In this document: one piece after another, positions 11,998 through 23,991 of the stretch
Numbering within the stretch: position 1 is the stretch's first letter
Layout: each line of letters opens with the position of its first letter
DNA from: Dichetophora obliterata
Lineage: Eukaryota > Arthropoda > Insecta > Diptera > Sciomyzidae
Assembly: GCA_963920525.1 (NCBI GenBank)
Contig: OY986436.1
Span: forward strand, 32,831,069 to 32,895,068
Direction of reading: 5' to 3'
DNA length: 64,000 nucleotides
Translations under genes and position numbers: made by a program
Notes under the pieces: generated by a model
Told to the model about the DNA's origin: nothing
Database searches by the model: none
The model's input: the letters and a program-made list of their open reading frames with translations, nothing else

Positions 11998-12200
11998 ATA
12001 ACGATTTGTTATTTCAACGAAATCGTAATAGGCTATTAATAATTTGCCACTCCTAGTTTTCACGTCTACAATATACTAAAATTTTGGTCATTTTATTTGT
12101 CACTTTTGACAGCTGTACTAAAAATGAGTTTCCACGCGCCCTTTGACCGCCCAAAAATCAATGAAAATACTATAATTCAAACGGTTTTATTCGTATGATA
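11998..12200. repeat. DINE-like repeat, continuation after the hAT insertion
   Basis: This has the family pattern of a short segment followed by TTTCCACGCGCCCTTTGACC, CCAAAAATCAATGAAAA and TTCAAACGGTTTTATTCGTA. Related text occurs at 34.0, 51-52, 53.1 and 55.1-55.4 kb. Confidence 0.6.
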
Positions 12201-13050
12201 CCACGTGTAAATTGGGCCAAATGACTCATACGGAATCAGTCATTCAAAAGTGCTTTGAACAACTGGCTCTTTGTTTTTTTTTTACTGGTTGATATTGATG
12301 ATGATAGATGTGTATATAATGATTTGTTGTTTGAAGTTTTCCTTTGTTTTTAGTGTGTTCGCTGTTTTTTATACATTCTCCATTGAATGCGTTCTAAATA
12401 GTTTGTAATAAGTTTTAAGAACGTATCCAATCTCATTCATTTGTTTTAAATGAGTTAAATTTAAACTGAGAATTTGTATGGGAAATGAAATGACTTCGTT
12501 TCCCATTTAGCTGAATGGGCTGAAGTGAGTCATTTGAAAATCAATTTGACAAAATTAGGCAATTTTTTTAGATAAATGATATGTACTATGAAAAAGTGGG
12601 GAAAATGGAAATTAAAAAAAAAATACAGCAAGAAACCTTTTGGCCTATTTTTTGAGCACAAATTGGATATTTAAAGATTATGTGAAAACAATATAATGTA
12701 TGGAATTGGTGAAGTAACTGTTAATCTTTTCTCATTTCTCCAAATTCACTTAGTTGACCTTAAAGACAAAGGAAATTATATGAAAATGGCCGAGATGTTT
12801 GCTTGCAAATTAAAAAATTTTAATTTCAATCGATTTTTTTTTCGTTTTAATTCTAAAGAAAATGTGTTATGTTGAGAAAATATGTAGTTATCAAGATATC
12901 GCAATAATTTTGATGTCATAATAACGGAAATTTTTTCAATATACTAGATATACATACAAAATATTTTCGAAAAATCTTTCATTTAGTGTTATTTTAGTCC
13001 TGTTATGCAGAATATGCGAGGATAATCTGCTCACGTTGCCTTAATTATTC
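12201..13050. other. Intronic AT-rich sequence
   Basis: No gene or clear element was found. A weak inverted match (CAAATGACTCA near 12217 and TGAGTCATTTG near 12528) may mark a degraded MITE. Confidence 0.45.
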
Positions 13051-13059
13051 TTTTAAAAG

Positions 13060-13310
13060 ACCAAGTTTATAGATCAATTCAAAACATTAACCTTGTTAGA
13101 CCAAAGTACAACTTTAATAATTCTAGAAGACAGTTTAAATCATTCTTGATTTTAAATACAAATTCTAGTTGTTTGATAGTTTAAAAAATTTAATTGAGTC
13201 TTAGGTCAGGTTAGAACAATTAATTGCTCCAACGAATTTTTTCCAAAGAAACAAAAACGATCAAACAACTAGAATTTGAAAACTTTCAATTCTAGAAGAT
13301 AATTTTTCGT
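13060..13310. repeat. AAC/TTG-rich dispersed repeat, copy 2
   Basis: TACAAATTCTAGTTGTTTGA, TTAGGTCAGGTTAGAACAAT and AAACAACTAGAATTTG match the hairpin copy at 37471-37800, including both orientations of the core. Confidence 0.6.
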
Positions 13311-13527
13311 TTCTGCACTAAGGCTTATAAACTGACTATCAAAAACTATAAAAATTGTTTTAAATAGTAAGCACTATAAGCATTTTATTTTTGAAAAGTT
13401 TTCTTAACTCACTTTATCTGATCTCTTCTCGTTTAATTTTTTGCCTCAGCCGCTTAGTGCATACCTGTTTTGTATTTTCTTCTTAGTTTTTCTTACTTTT
13501 TAGAATTATTTTAATTCATTATACTTA

Positions 13528-15842
13528 CAGTAAGGGACAAAAATGTTCACGAAAGTGATAAAATTCACAATTTTTGAAATTTCGTGTCATGTTATGGTTG
13601 TTTGGCAACCCTTTTCGTTTCTTAACGATCATGTTATGTATTACTTTTTGATGGCAAACTTTTTTAAAGATACGGTTTTTTTCCATCTTTTTGACAAGTT
13701 AAAAATTTTTGTGAACATTTTTGTTCACAGGAAGACTTGTTAACAATTTAAAGATATTTTGGGGACTATTCTGACAAAAGTTGAGTGAAATTCTTGAAAT
13801 TTGCTCATGTGTATAAAACATATAAAAAACCATCAATTATAAGCAACCATAAGGAAATCGTAACTATTGGACATAAGAGAAGCGAAAAATTGAGTTTTGA
13901 AAACTCAGTATTGAAGGAAGATATAAAAAAATGGAATACCTTTGGAAGACAAATTAGAAGAAAATATAACATAGCACATGAATTTATCAATAAAATAAAA
14001 AAGAAATCTAATGTGCTTGCTCCAAGAAAATGTGGCGATAGAACATAAAGCTATCTCCAGGCGAAGAGCGCGTGGTCATGACCTTAATAGTCACAAAAAA
14101 TGCTGGCAGATTCTTAAACAGGATAAGAACCGAAAGCAAAAAAAATAATTCGAAAAAAGTATGAGCAAATTATTATGACTCCATTGGCTCAACTCGTTAA
14201 GCTTTTTGCATATATATGGCGTTATATTAAATAATAAATCAGCTGTTTTCTCAAAATTTACTCAAGTCAGATTTTATCAAGCATCAAAGGGAAAATTTCT
14301 TATAAGAAAAAAGTGCACATATGGCTCGAAGGGAAATTTTAAAATTTTATAAAAATGGTGATTGGTATTGTGTGAAAAAAACTTTTTTATTATTAACCAT
14401 GTGCCAACACTTATCACATATACTTTTTATTCCGGTAGCACCTAAATTTTTGTAATTTTTTTCCAAAAACTTTTTTCGACCTTTATAAAGGCCATCGCGC
14501 ATAGAAAACCGTTCATCTATTCATTTTGTAGGAACGTGCTGCACATAACTTTATTTGTGTTTATTAAGAAATAAATTATATAATTTCATGTAATTTTGGA
14601 TATTCTTGAGGAATGTGATGAAGAAGAAGTTGGAACTCCTACCATTGGCACAAATATTTGTATTTTTTTCTCCAAGAGACGTACCACTGGCCGAATCAGA
14701 CTGCGATTCCACGCCATCAGATTATGATGAGACTTACATCATATTACTGCAAACAATGATTATTCTGATTCGGACCTTATTTTGGAACGACCATCAAAAA
14801 GAAAGCGGCTGTCTGGTAACCAGCTAAAATTGGTGGTTCTCCTATCTATAAATTTCTTTTATAAATGCATTTTTTATCAGCGATGATCCTAGATATGATG
14901 GGTATCAACTTTAGGCTAACTTAGTTTCTGATCAACGTCTTTGTGGACATTGTGGCAAAAAATCTATGCCAACATAAAATGCCAACGTCCACTTCATCCA
15001 AAAGACTGGTTTATGGCTTACCACAATGCCGCACAACGAATAAAAAACAATTTAATTTTCATTAATATATAATACTGATCTCCAATTCGAAAAATTTCAC
15101 ATAAAAACATTTTTTAAAAATGTAAAAAAGTGTGTTTTTCTTTATATGAATGGTATTCTATAAACAGCGTCCTTTAAAAAGGACGGTCTGAAAAAGTAGG
15201 AAAATGAATGTTCCGATCGATGGGAGCAGTTTTATTTTCTTATTTTTCTAAAAATAACACGGCTCCGAAAATTTAATCTTCCTGACTTTTATAGTTTAGT
15301 CCATGCACTAATGGGTTAATGCCGGATAGCGATCCTAAGCACGCGGCTAAAAGAACAAAGGTGGTTCAATGAAAATGTAATTAAACTTCCAGATTTGCCT
15401 GCACTGTCCCCTGATATGACCTTTGGGTCATCCTAAAAACTCAAATATTCGCAGAACAAAATAATCCAAATAATATGAATGTACTTTGGTAATGAGCCTT
15501 ACTAGCATAGCAAAAAATTAGTTTTGACACCTTGGAAAAGCTTGAACAAAGTAAGCCAAACAGAATACAAGCCCTTAAAATTCACGATATGGTCATACAA
15601 AATACTACACGATGGAAAACAGGAGCTTCTAGCAGACGGATATAAGTGCTCACATAATACATAAAAAAGTCCTATTTTTGTATGAAATACAGATTTTATT
15701 TTGGTTTTTTTGTTTTTCACTCATTGCTAGATTAATTACGGTTCTAACTGTGTTCTTTTATTTTGAATAAATTAAAGAGAAAATAAAAATTAAGCCATTT
15801 TGTGTATTTTTAGTAGTTCGTAAACAGTTTTGTCCGTATCTG
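13528..15842 (+). mobile_element. Tc1-like transposon, degenerate, with nested insertion
   Basis: The left end CAGTAAGGGACAAAAATG matches the inverse of the right end (CAGATACGGACAAAAC) at most positions, with TA on both sides (13526-13527 and 15843-15844). Plus-strand transposase relics lie in order. A helix-turn-helix part is at 13785-14048 (FGRQIRRKYNIAHEFINKI). Frame-shifted LSPGEERVVMTL follows to about 14130. DSDPKHAAKR...LPALSPDM, the catalytic-domain motif, is at about 15325-15420. A piggyBac-like element at 14397-15315 splits it. Several stops and shifts make it inactive. Confidence 0.75.
14397..15315 (+). mobile_element. piggyBac-like derivative nested in the Tc1 element
   Basis: TTAA flanks both ends (14393-14396 and 15316-15319). 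The ends (CCATGTGCCAAC and the inverse of CCCATTAGTGCAT) share only a weak repeat. The interior has an acidic piece (ESDCDSTPSDYDET) typical of piggyBac N termini. A Cys/His piece follows (RLCGHCGKKSMPT..., LHPKDWF), like the C-terminal Cys-rich finger. The catalytic centre is missing. Confidence 0.6.
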
Positions 15843-17010
15843 TAAATCAGTTTTGTCCGTATCTGCACATTTTAAGTTCATACCCAGCAAAATTTTTAAT
15901 ACAAATGTGACATGCATTCTTGGAGACACTGCTTCCTGAAGAAATTACATAGATCTTATTGTGCTTCTTCTTAGCCTTATCGAGAAACGCTTTCAAGAGG
16001 CATTCTCATAAACAACTTTTCGAAGGCATTCAAATAGCATTTAAATTCAATTAAAGTAAAAAAAATTATAAAAAGTAATTATATACATATATTTAAGATA
16101 TTTCCCTTGGGATTTTTTAAACCCCAACAAAACCCAACCACTTCCTACTTCCAACACTAAAATGCCGTAAAAAATAAGAAAAAAGTATATTTTACGTAAG
16201 ATTTTTTTTAAAACTTCTTCTAACCACAAAAATCATTCCATTCCATGGAATGCATTATTAAATTTGTCCCGAATTCATTTAATTGAAGGGCTCAAAGAAA
16301 TCTTCCATTGAAAAAATTCTGGAAGGGCTTCTAGACAAGACTAAAGAAATCATTCCTTTCAATGACAAATAAGATGCTGGGAAATGATTTTTCTAATAGG
16401 ATGTATGTCAAAATTGGGCAAAGTAACGTTTATTAGCGGTTTTGTTAGATTGCATCTATGCCCTTTTTTAGTTTTTAATGATTGTATGGAAAAAAGGAAG
16501 GTAGAACGTTTGAAACAATACATTATCGTATGAACTTCATACAAATAATAAACAGTTTTCTTTGCTTCCTGAACAATAGACAATTTTTAACTTACGTCGT
16601 ATTAGATTTAGGCCGACGATATGTTAAAAGAATGCCTTTTGGGCATGAAAGTGGAAGAGGTGGAACTCAAGAGAATCCCTTCCACTTTACCTTCTTTTAG
16701 AAGCACTTTTTTGCAGGGTATTCTTAAAAGAAGAAATATTGTGTGTTCATTATTAATTTGATTATTATGACAAATACGATGTTAAAAACATTTTCAAATT
16801 TTCAAAATCGGTAAAATTAGTCCGGCACACAAAAGGATGATTTGGCCATTTTAGCCATTTGAAGGACTTTAAGCGAGCTTCTATTGATCAATTGTGTTGT
16901 GCGTCTTATTAAATATTTGAACACAAATGATCGAGAACTAGACTTACGAGTTTCTTGCCGACTCCAAATGGCTTACTTTCTCTGGAAGCAAACAGTTTTT
17001 CTGAGCCGGT
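15843..17010. other. Intronic sequence, no gene seen
   Basis: The sequence is AT-rich. The segment 16845-16900 is an inverted relative of 3325-3385 (shared TTGATCAATAGAAGCT). Nothing else is recognised. Confidence 0.5.
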
Positions 17011-17011
17011 G

Positions 17012-17085
17012 ATCTAACGCAGGCTACCGCGGTTCTATAGCGTACGGGCCACGCACTCTACCCCGTAGGCTACTACTGCCTCATA
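17012..17085 (-). tRNA. tRNA-like sequence (degenerate)
   Basis: On the minus strand TAGCCTACGGGGTAGAGTGC resembles an A box with D arm, followed by TGGCCCGTACG. The B-box region (TTAGATCACCGG) is decayed. The same module with a better B box is at 52866-52937. It is probably a tRNA pseudogene or a tRNA-derived SINE head, not a functional tRNA. Confidence 0.5.
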
Positions 17086-17168
17086 AAAGACAAAGTCTTA
17101 AAAGTCAAAAAATATTTTCAGTAAATACATATTAATGCAAAAAATCAAATATACAAATACAAACATAC

Positions 17169-17251
17169 TCAATTTGTGGTAATGGATCAGATGACGCTAT
17201 ATCGATGACTTGAACAAGCAGTATGGCCAAAAAGAAAAGACTCAACTTCAT
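17169..17251 (-). CDS. Gene A exon 1: signal peptide
   Basis: Minus-strand ATG at 17251. The exon encodes MKLSLFFLAILLVQV followed by IDIASSDPLPQI, 27 codons plus two bases. It is a classic eukaryotic signal peptide: Lys at position 2, a hydrophobic core, and a small-residue cleavage site near IASS. The exon ends ATTGA before GTATGT. The split codon and phase equal those of gene B exon 1, whose protein starts MKLSFFLLAIVLVQV. The leader CTTTGTGCGTAAAA before the ATG resembles gene B's CTTTGTGCAGCAAA. The second exon lies 12.2 kb away at 3816-4920. The exon pairing is inferred from phase, strand, order and the parallel with gene B. Confidence 0.8.
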
Positions 17252-17375
17252 TTTTACGCACAAAGATATTTCACTAAATTATCACACAACGGATTGCTTT
17301 AATATGTTCTGAAAAAATTGTGACACCGCTATTTAAAGGTGCTAGAAACATTTAAGATAGTGTTAGTTTTAGTGT
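17252..17375 (-). promoter_or_regulatory. Gene A core promoter and 5' leader
   Basis: Read on the minus strand, this contains ACTAACACTATCTTAAAT, then CCTTTAAATAGCGGTG, then TTCAGAACATATTAAAGCAA and the leader. Order and spacing match gene B upstream (44090-44201). TTTAAATA is a plausible TATA box, and CTATCT (AGATAG) is a consensus GATA-factor site. The transcription start is not fixed. Confidence 0.6.
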
Positions 17376-17714
17376 TCTAATTACAATTAATATCACTTGT
17401 TACAGTGTCTGTGAGAAAATAAAAAAAATGCTACCATGTGCAAATTTTATTGTTAGAAAATAAAAAAAGGAAAAAATTTCGCAAAATTATATAAAAGCCG
17501 TTAAGAGATGATATATGTGTCAGTCTGTTGTATGTATTCGCATGGATTACTTTGAAATAAATGTTTATGTTTTTCATAAATAACACGGTTGAGCAAAGAC
17601 AAAGATAAAAGCACTACTTTATTATTTTAGAGAAATTCGCACTTGACTGGATCCAGATAAATACAAAGACATTGTCAATTTTGAAGGCTAATTGAATAAC
17701 GCGTTAAAGCGTAA

Positions 17715-19875
17715 CAGTGGCGTAGCTAGGATTTGCGGTGATATAAAGGGCGTTTATATAAAATTTAAAATATGCTTAAAAATAGAAACATATTTTATCT
17801 TAGCTTTTTCAATGCGTTCGCTTAATGCGATCAGTAAAAAAGTGAATATTTATACATGAAATGAATTGATATTGCTTTAAATCAGTGGTCCCCAAACACA
17901 TACTACTACAATTTTCGGACTTTATTCTTGTGTTAGTAGCTCTCTCACTCTTTGCACTGACACAAATTGTTGTGCAGGTATTAAGCAAGAATTATATTAT
18001 TATTATAATAAAAACTATTTTTAGTATTTTATTATTATAAAGAAACAAAAATGGGAAACCTTTTTTTATTTGTATCAATTTGTGAATTTTTACATTCCAG
18101 TGAATCCTGAATAAATTTTGGAAGGTTTTCTTTCTCTTGTTTAAGAACTAACTCATTACGTTATTCCTTTTCCACAAACGAATATTGAGGATCCATATTT
18201 CTATTGTGCCTTTAAAAAAATATATTTCAATGTGCCACTGTGCATTGGCAAACCAAGCATTATGGCAGTCCTTTAAAATTTTCTGCAAATAAAAAATCAT
18301 ATTCGTATTCCGATTTAATTTTGTACAGTGAATAAACTGATCAAGCGGGTAAAACTATTCGTTTGAAGTCACAGCGCCAACTGAATAAGAGAACTTCGTA
18401 CGTGTGATCGTGTCGGTGTAATGTTCGAATTCGAACTCGAGTTCGCGAACTATAATATGGGAACCAAAGAATATAATTCCAATTTTCGGTTTGGTACTTG
18501 GCTACACTGACTGATAACATTTTCATCTTCACTTGTTACGTAGAAAATAGTATATTTTGGTTAGGCCTATCTATAGTCATCTCGTGATTGTGTATTTAAA
18601 AACAATATTTTAATCCAAAATGTTCTTGAAACTTCAAAAAATCTTTTTCGGCTGGAACTATTACAAAACTAAAAATTAATTTCTTTAATTAAAGTATTAA
18701 CAAAATCCGGTACTGATTAAAAACATATGTTTAGACTATTTGTAAAAAGTACTGAAACCATCGCGGGGTACTGCGGTACTTTTAAAAAGCGAAAAGTACT
18801 GAATTCAGTACTTTAGTACTGAATTGATCATCCCTGATGGGGACCATTGCTTGAAATCACTAAGTCAAGCCATCTTGGATTTTAAGATAGCTTCTTGAGT
18901 ACCTTATCGTCATAAATGGGCGAATCTTTGAATTGCAAGGGCAGCCAGTCCATTATACCGATTCTATGATATTAATAAATAATAAAAGTTTACTTAAACC
19001 CTTTATAAAATTAATTCAAATTCAAAATCATATCATTTCTGTTTTTTTTTTTAAGTTCGCCTATATATAAGTTTATAAGTTTAATATTGTTCTCTACTGT
19101 CTTTCCAACAGTCCGGACGCTTCTTCACAGACACAAAGTAACGTATTCTTCACTGTTTACATCGTTCTTGCAACCAATATGTAACATGTTATTTCTTATG
19201 TTTCTTGGTTATATGATTAATATATTATGATTTAATATTATAACAAGACATTCTCAAATAAATAAACTCTTTTTTACTCTTTTATTTCAAATGATTTTTA
19301 CTGAATTGAAAACGAAGAAGCAATTAAATATTTTGATTCAAAATCAGAATAGGACCTGATTATGTCTCAGAACTTTTTGTACTTACTGCTCTTCTTGCCA
19401 ATTTTGTAAACGAAATTCTGCAAATTATCCCGAAGAAATAAAATGAGGTCAGTACTCTCCATTTATAATAGCGGTAGCAAGGAATTTTGCTATATTACAG
19501 ACCTATTACTAAGCTCAGTATTATCGATAAAATATTTGGGATCATCTTGCTAAACTGGTTTGATAAATGTATAACAAATAAAAACATAATAAGTGTAGAC
19601 CAATTCACGGATTTAAGAACTTCTGTAAAATATTCAATTAGACCTAAATAAAATCTCAAAATGATTTTACTGTCAATTTACTTGTTTTACCTGGTAGCAG
19701 TGATGTTTTAGTTAAATACAATTGTACCTTTTTCGGCACATTTAGGTAAAATTTGTTTTATTTTCGAAAAATTTTTGGAAAAAATTTAATTGCATTTTTC
19801 AACACTACAAAATAGCTCCATTTCATAGGCAAAAGGGGGGATACATCCCCTTTATCCCCCGTTACTACGCCACTG
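17715..19875. mobile_element. hAT-like element, non-coding
   Basis: The ends are CAGTGGCGTAGCTAGG and the inverse ...TACTACGCCACTG. The near-identical 8-bp flanks AAGCGTAA and AAACGTAA fit a hAT target duplication. There is no transposase frame. A second hAT-like element (17883-18849) is nested inside. It lies between the two gene promoters. Confidence 0.75.
17883..18849. mobile_element. hAT-like element nested in the larger hAT
   Basis: The ends are CAGTGGTCCCCAAAC and the inverse ...GGGGACCATTG, flanked by CTTTAAAT and CTTGAAAT (7 of 8 identical). No coding sequence is seen. Near its right end is a palindromic GTACTGAATTCAGTACTTTA motif. Confidence 0.7.
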
Positions 19876-20239
19876 AAACGTAATAAATATCAACAAATAT
19901 TTAAACAAAAAACATATGCATATGTTATATACAACTTAATGTGTCCGTGTGTGATAGCCACGTGCAGTAGAAGTACCCCAGAGAATTATACCGAAAAATT
20001 GGTACTCTTCAACTAGATTAAAGGATTAAATAAAGAGTCAGATGACTTAAAAAGCCAAAAAAACTAGTAAGGAATTATCTTCGAATAGTCCCACAACTGC
20101 GTATTTTGAAGGGGTTAGCATTTTAATGACGCACAGTTTAAGGAGGTTTATGGCATGAGGGGCAAAAATAGAAGGTATCATCTTAAGTACATGGAATTTA
20201 GCATGTGTCATTTTTTCATAAATACTAAACGCCACACAA
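19876..20239. other. Intergenic spacer
   Basis: Nothing was recognised in this stretch. Confidence 0.5.
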
Positions 20240-20730
20240 ATATTCATCAAGATCGAACACTCCCTTGGCCCACCTCCAAAATTTCATCTATATTTGATAC
20301 GCCCTTCTTCCACCTCCCATACAAAATTAAGATTTAAAGTGCATCTCGAGTTGTAGAAAATATTAGAAAAATAAGTTAACTATTTTTTTATTAACTCACG
20401 TAATTATCATATAATATTTTCATCAAGATCTGCCACGCCTTTGCTCACCTCCCATACAAAGCTACGAATGAAAGTGCAATATCTTGAATTCAAAAAAGTA
20501 CTAGAAAGGAAATTAACTATTTTTTAACTACATTCACATAATTATCATATAAAAATTTAATTAAGATATGCCATGCTCTTTGCCCACCTCCCATACCAAA
20601 TTAAGAATAAAAGTGCAAAATCTCCAGTTGTAGAAAATATAAGAAACGAAAGTAACTTGTTTTTTTTAACTGGTTTCACTTAATTATCATATAATTTTTT
20701 TATTCAGATTGGCCACGTCCTTCACCCAAT
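20240..20730 (+). repeat. Tandem repeat, about 137-bp unit, about 3.5 copies
   Basis: CACCTCCCATACAAA recurs at 20311, 20446 and 20585 (spacing 135 and 139). Between these are shared AAAGTGCA, TAGAAAATAT, TTAACTATTTTTT and TAATTATCATATAA blocks. It resembles the CACGCC/CATACAA text of the DINE-like repeats. Confidence 0.75.
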
Positions 20731-20905
20731 ATTCAATGAAATTTATTAATTAAAAAATATTTTTATTTTATTACATGGGTTTGTTTAAATTTTACATAAA
20801 TCTTAAGAATGAGCGAAAATAACAGAGATAATTATTGACTGTCATCAGAATAATTCGTTGAGTTACTCGACACAAAGTCAGAGAAATTGAGATCAGAAAT
20901 TAAAA

Positions 20906-21164
20906 TGAAGGGCTTATTTCAAAAACATGATAAGCCACATGAAAAATATTTTGTAATAATCGACTATAAAGTTTTGAAAAAAATTATTTTTATTGGAGAA
21001 AATAGAATTGAACACGTAAACTTAAACAAAAAGGTTTTAAAATTAATAATAAATAGCTAATATCTCTTAAGTGGTTGTTGGCTATGCATTGAGAAATGTA
21101 TTTCGCCCAAAAAATTGATTTTTTAGATCATGTGGCTTATCACGTTATTGCAGTCAGCCCTTCA
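20906..21164. mobile_element. Short MITE, 259 bp
   Basis: The terminal TGAAGGGCT pairs with AGCCCTTCA. Subterminal TGATAAGCCACATGA (20929 on) pairs with TCATGTGGCTTATCA near 21129-21143. No target duplication could be settled. Confidence 0.65.
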
Positions 21165-22467
21165 AATCAATTTTGTCAACATTCGTGTCATGATCTTCAT
21201 TTAAAATGAATTCATTGCTTTCATTATCATTATTCTGTTTTTTTTTTTGTCAATATTTTTAAGAGAAGATATAAAAGAATCTGATGAAAGCAGTAACCCA
21301 CGGAATATTACATAGTTCTCAAAAGTTGTTACGGGTTTGATTTAAGCTAAGTTTTCTAAACTATTTATGACTACAATTTATTCACTACAATTCCTTCCCA
21401 CGGGGATCTTAATGGTTGAAAATAACAGCGTAAAATTAGAAAGAGTAAATTGTAACCTAACTTAACCCATTTCCAGCTATTGGAGCATGTTTGCACCAGT
21501 AACTTTAGAATTTTCTCCAGGTGAGCGTGAAAGTGATATTACCTGGCACTGTAAGGACTATGTTGGTATGGACCTTTGACAGTCAGTATACATTATTTTT
21601 GGTTTGAGGCAATTCGGTCGTTTACTTGGATTTTACGCCAATGGCGCGTCGCAATATTTGGGTTTTTTTTTTTGATTTTTGAAAATTCCGGAAAATTTTT
21701 AAATCGCAATATCGAAAATTGCTTTTAAAATTTATGTTAAAATAAATTTAGAGCCTCTTTGCTGTTTTAGAATGGGCAGGTAAGGCTGTGAAGGTATGTG
21801 ATGCAGCTAGTGGTGCAAAAATGCATCAGTCCGATCAGCCCTTACCTGTGGAGGTGGAATTTTGCCAGATAAAAGCTTAGGGCCATGTATAGACTCTGGA
21901 CGAAGTTTCATCGATTTTGACCCGGTAGTTAAGGAGCCGTCGGAAATGGGTTAATAATTCTAGTGAATGTTCTTGTCAAAACCTAACAAAAAATTTAAGA
22001 GGATCTACGATGAAATCAGATGCGTTTAAATCGAGAAATTTTTGCTCTGGTTGAAACCCACTTTTTTTTACACCACCTAGCAAAAAGAACATGCATATAT
22101 AAAAAAAAATTAATTTTTAGGATATCGATTTTTGTATTATTAAATACATAAAAAAACTTCAAGTCTCTATGCATTATTGTTTTTGCACAATAAAGCCTTA
22201 AGTTGAAGCCTTTTTTTCAAATATGGAATGTCACTCTATCATGAATTTTTTGGTATGCAATTGGTGCTCATTTTTGTCAAAACATGCTTTAGAAAAATGG
22301 TCATAAAATCCTTATTTGAAGATAGTCTGAGACCAAAATTTGGGTATGTGTTCAGAAAGGCATACTTTAAGACATACTTAAAAATAAAAACATATAAAAA
22401 TGTTTTTATTTTGTAATTGTGCTTGAAACTTTATGAAAAATTTGCTATTTTAATTTGCTAATTTGTC
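21165..22467. other. Intergenic spacer
   Basis: No gene is seen. Some GC-richer text around 21770-21950 has no open frame of note. Confidence 0.5.
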
Positions 22468-22540
22468 GCCCTTTTTAGTCTAGTGAATAGTGAGCTAGAT
22501 TAACCCAGAGGTTCCTGGTTCGAATCCAGGCTCAGGCATG
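22468..22540 (+). tRNA. tRNA-like sequence with a strong B box
   Basis: CCTGGTTCGAATCCAGG is a perfect T stem and loop with the GGTTCGAATCC B box, followed by CTCAGGCA. The 5' part (AGTCTAGTGAATAGTGAGC) resembles a D arm, but no complementary acceptor strand is visible. It is likely a tRNA pseudogene or tRNA-derived repeat. Confidence 0.5.
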
Positions 22541-23390
22541 GTTCTTTTTATTTTCGTTGTTCTTTGTTACATTTAAGAAATATGGAAAACTAAAAATCCA
22601 CACATAAATTGTGGAAAATGTGGAATTAAAGCACAAAAACACAACTAAGGGCTGGAAATGCTTGCCGAGTTTTAGGCATAACACTAGTCTCGGTTAAAAG
22701 CAATTCAAATTGTCGTTTACGGTTGGTTCGCCTAATTAATAATTCACGTATGGTTCCAATCAATTCCTCTTAATAATCTACCCCTTTCCTTTTAGGCAAA
22801 AGACCAAGGTCTTCATCAAAAAATTGTAAATGTTTGAAATTGGAGTAAAGATAATGCTGTTTTTCATGCATATTTTTGATATTTTTTTTATTTTGGTTCT
22901 CTACAAAAACTTTTAAAACTCAAATAACTGCATAGTTATTATATTTTTTTTTTAGTTTCTAGCATAATATTTTTTCAGTAGGTGTTTATTTTAAAACAAA
23001 TATTTTAGTTTCAATATATATCAGTTTAAGCAATTCTGACTAGCAATTAATGCAAGCTCTAATAACCTTCCCAACGACATCTTGAAAGCGAGGATTGCAT
23101 TAGAAATAATGACGTTTCTTTAAATTTTAGTGAAAATTGTTTAAAAAAAAAATATTATCTTAAATCCGAATGCAAAAAATAAAAATTTGTTGATGCAGGT
23201 TGGAAGAAATTTTTCATTAAAATTATTTCTGTCCAATTTAAAAAAATATTACTTTTTAAGAATTAGAGTTTTGGTCTGCTTTTTGGATCAAATACCACTT
23301 AGTGCTCTGTCACAAATTTCATAACTACGCTTTCCACTCGACTACAGACTTGATTAGTAAATTTGGCGCAACAATTGATTGAGATACAAA
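22541..23390. other. Intergenic spacer
   Basis: No recognisable gene or element ends. Confidence 0.5.
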
Positions 23391-23991
23391 ACTATCATAT
23401 AGATGTTCATCATGGCACCAAAAACCTGCAGCAATTTCTTGAAGCTTGAAAAAGAGCTTTATTTTCAAAGCTCGATTGCAACACATACACAACAGAGAAC
23501 TGCAATGAGTATCCGACAGAATTCGGATACTCAAATCATACCCGAGTGTCATGCTGTTCTGAACTCTAGCCATACTTAATAATATGTGTAAAATACTTAT
23601 AGGCATTCGGCTCATTAGCATTTTTTCGGTTATAAGTACATTCTCATATCCGAGAGCGGCGTGATCCGATCCACTTCGAGCCGTTTTCAATGAGTGCGTT
23701 GAGTCAGTTTATTACAAAGGCGCTCGATCCGAATGTATTTTGAGTGTACTCTGAGTACTGCTCCTTCTCTGCCAACGTCTCTTAGCGTTAGTTAGTTTTT
23801 TTTTTGCGTATGCACTTTTCGTAAGTATTTGTCTGCAGGCCATGTGACCTCTCATTTTTTGTTTGTTTTTTCTCGAAAACGAGTTTTTGGTATTTTATTG
23901 CTGCACTCTATGGAGAAAGAAACAATAACAACGTTTGTGATTTTGGTTTGTTAGACATAAACAAAAATACAACAAAACTAAAAGGCCGGCG

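Larger units (their letters stand above)
4921..17168 (-). other. Gene A intron (about 12.2 kb, phase 2)
   Basis: It starts with GTATGT on the minus strand (complement of 17163-17168) and ends with TTTTCAG (complement of 4921-4927). It holds the DNA elements listed between 5.4 and 15.8 kb. No internal exon was recognised, but a micro-exon cannot be excluded. Confidence 0.6.

Noticed and set aside
12217..12538. Possible MITE with CAAATGACTCA ends
   Set aside because: The inverted match is only about 11 bp with no clear target duplication.
18800..18836. Possible third hAT end (CAGGGATGATC on the minus strand)
   Set aside because: No partner end was found inside the nested elements.
20240..20730. 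CRISPR-like array
   Set aside because: Units are about 137 bp and similar along their whole length, without repeat-spacer structure, in eukaryotic DNA.
23325..23690. 121-aa minus-strand ORF and its partners at 26684-27019
   Set aside because: The similarity between them comes from the inverted arms of the foldback element. No protein motif is seen.
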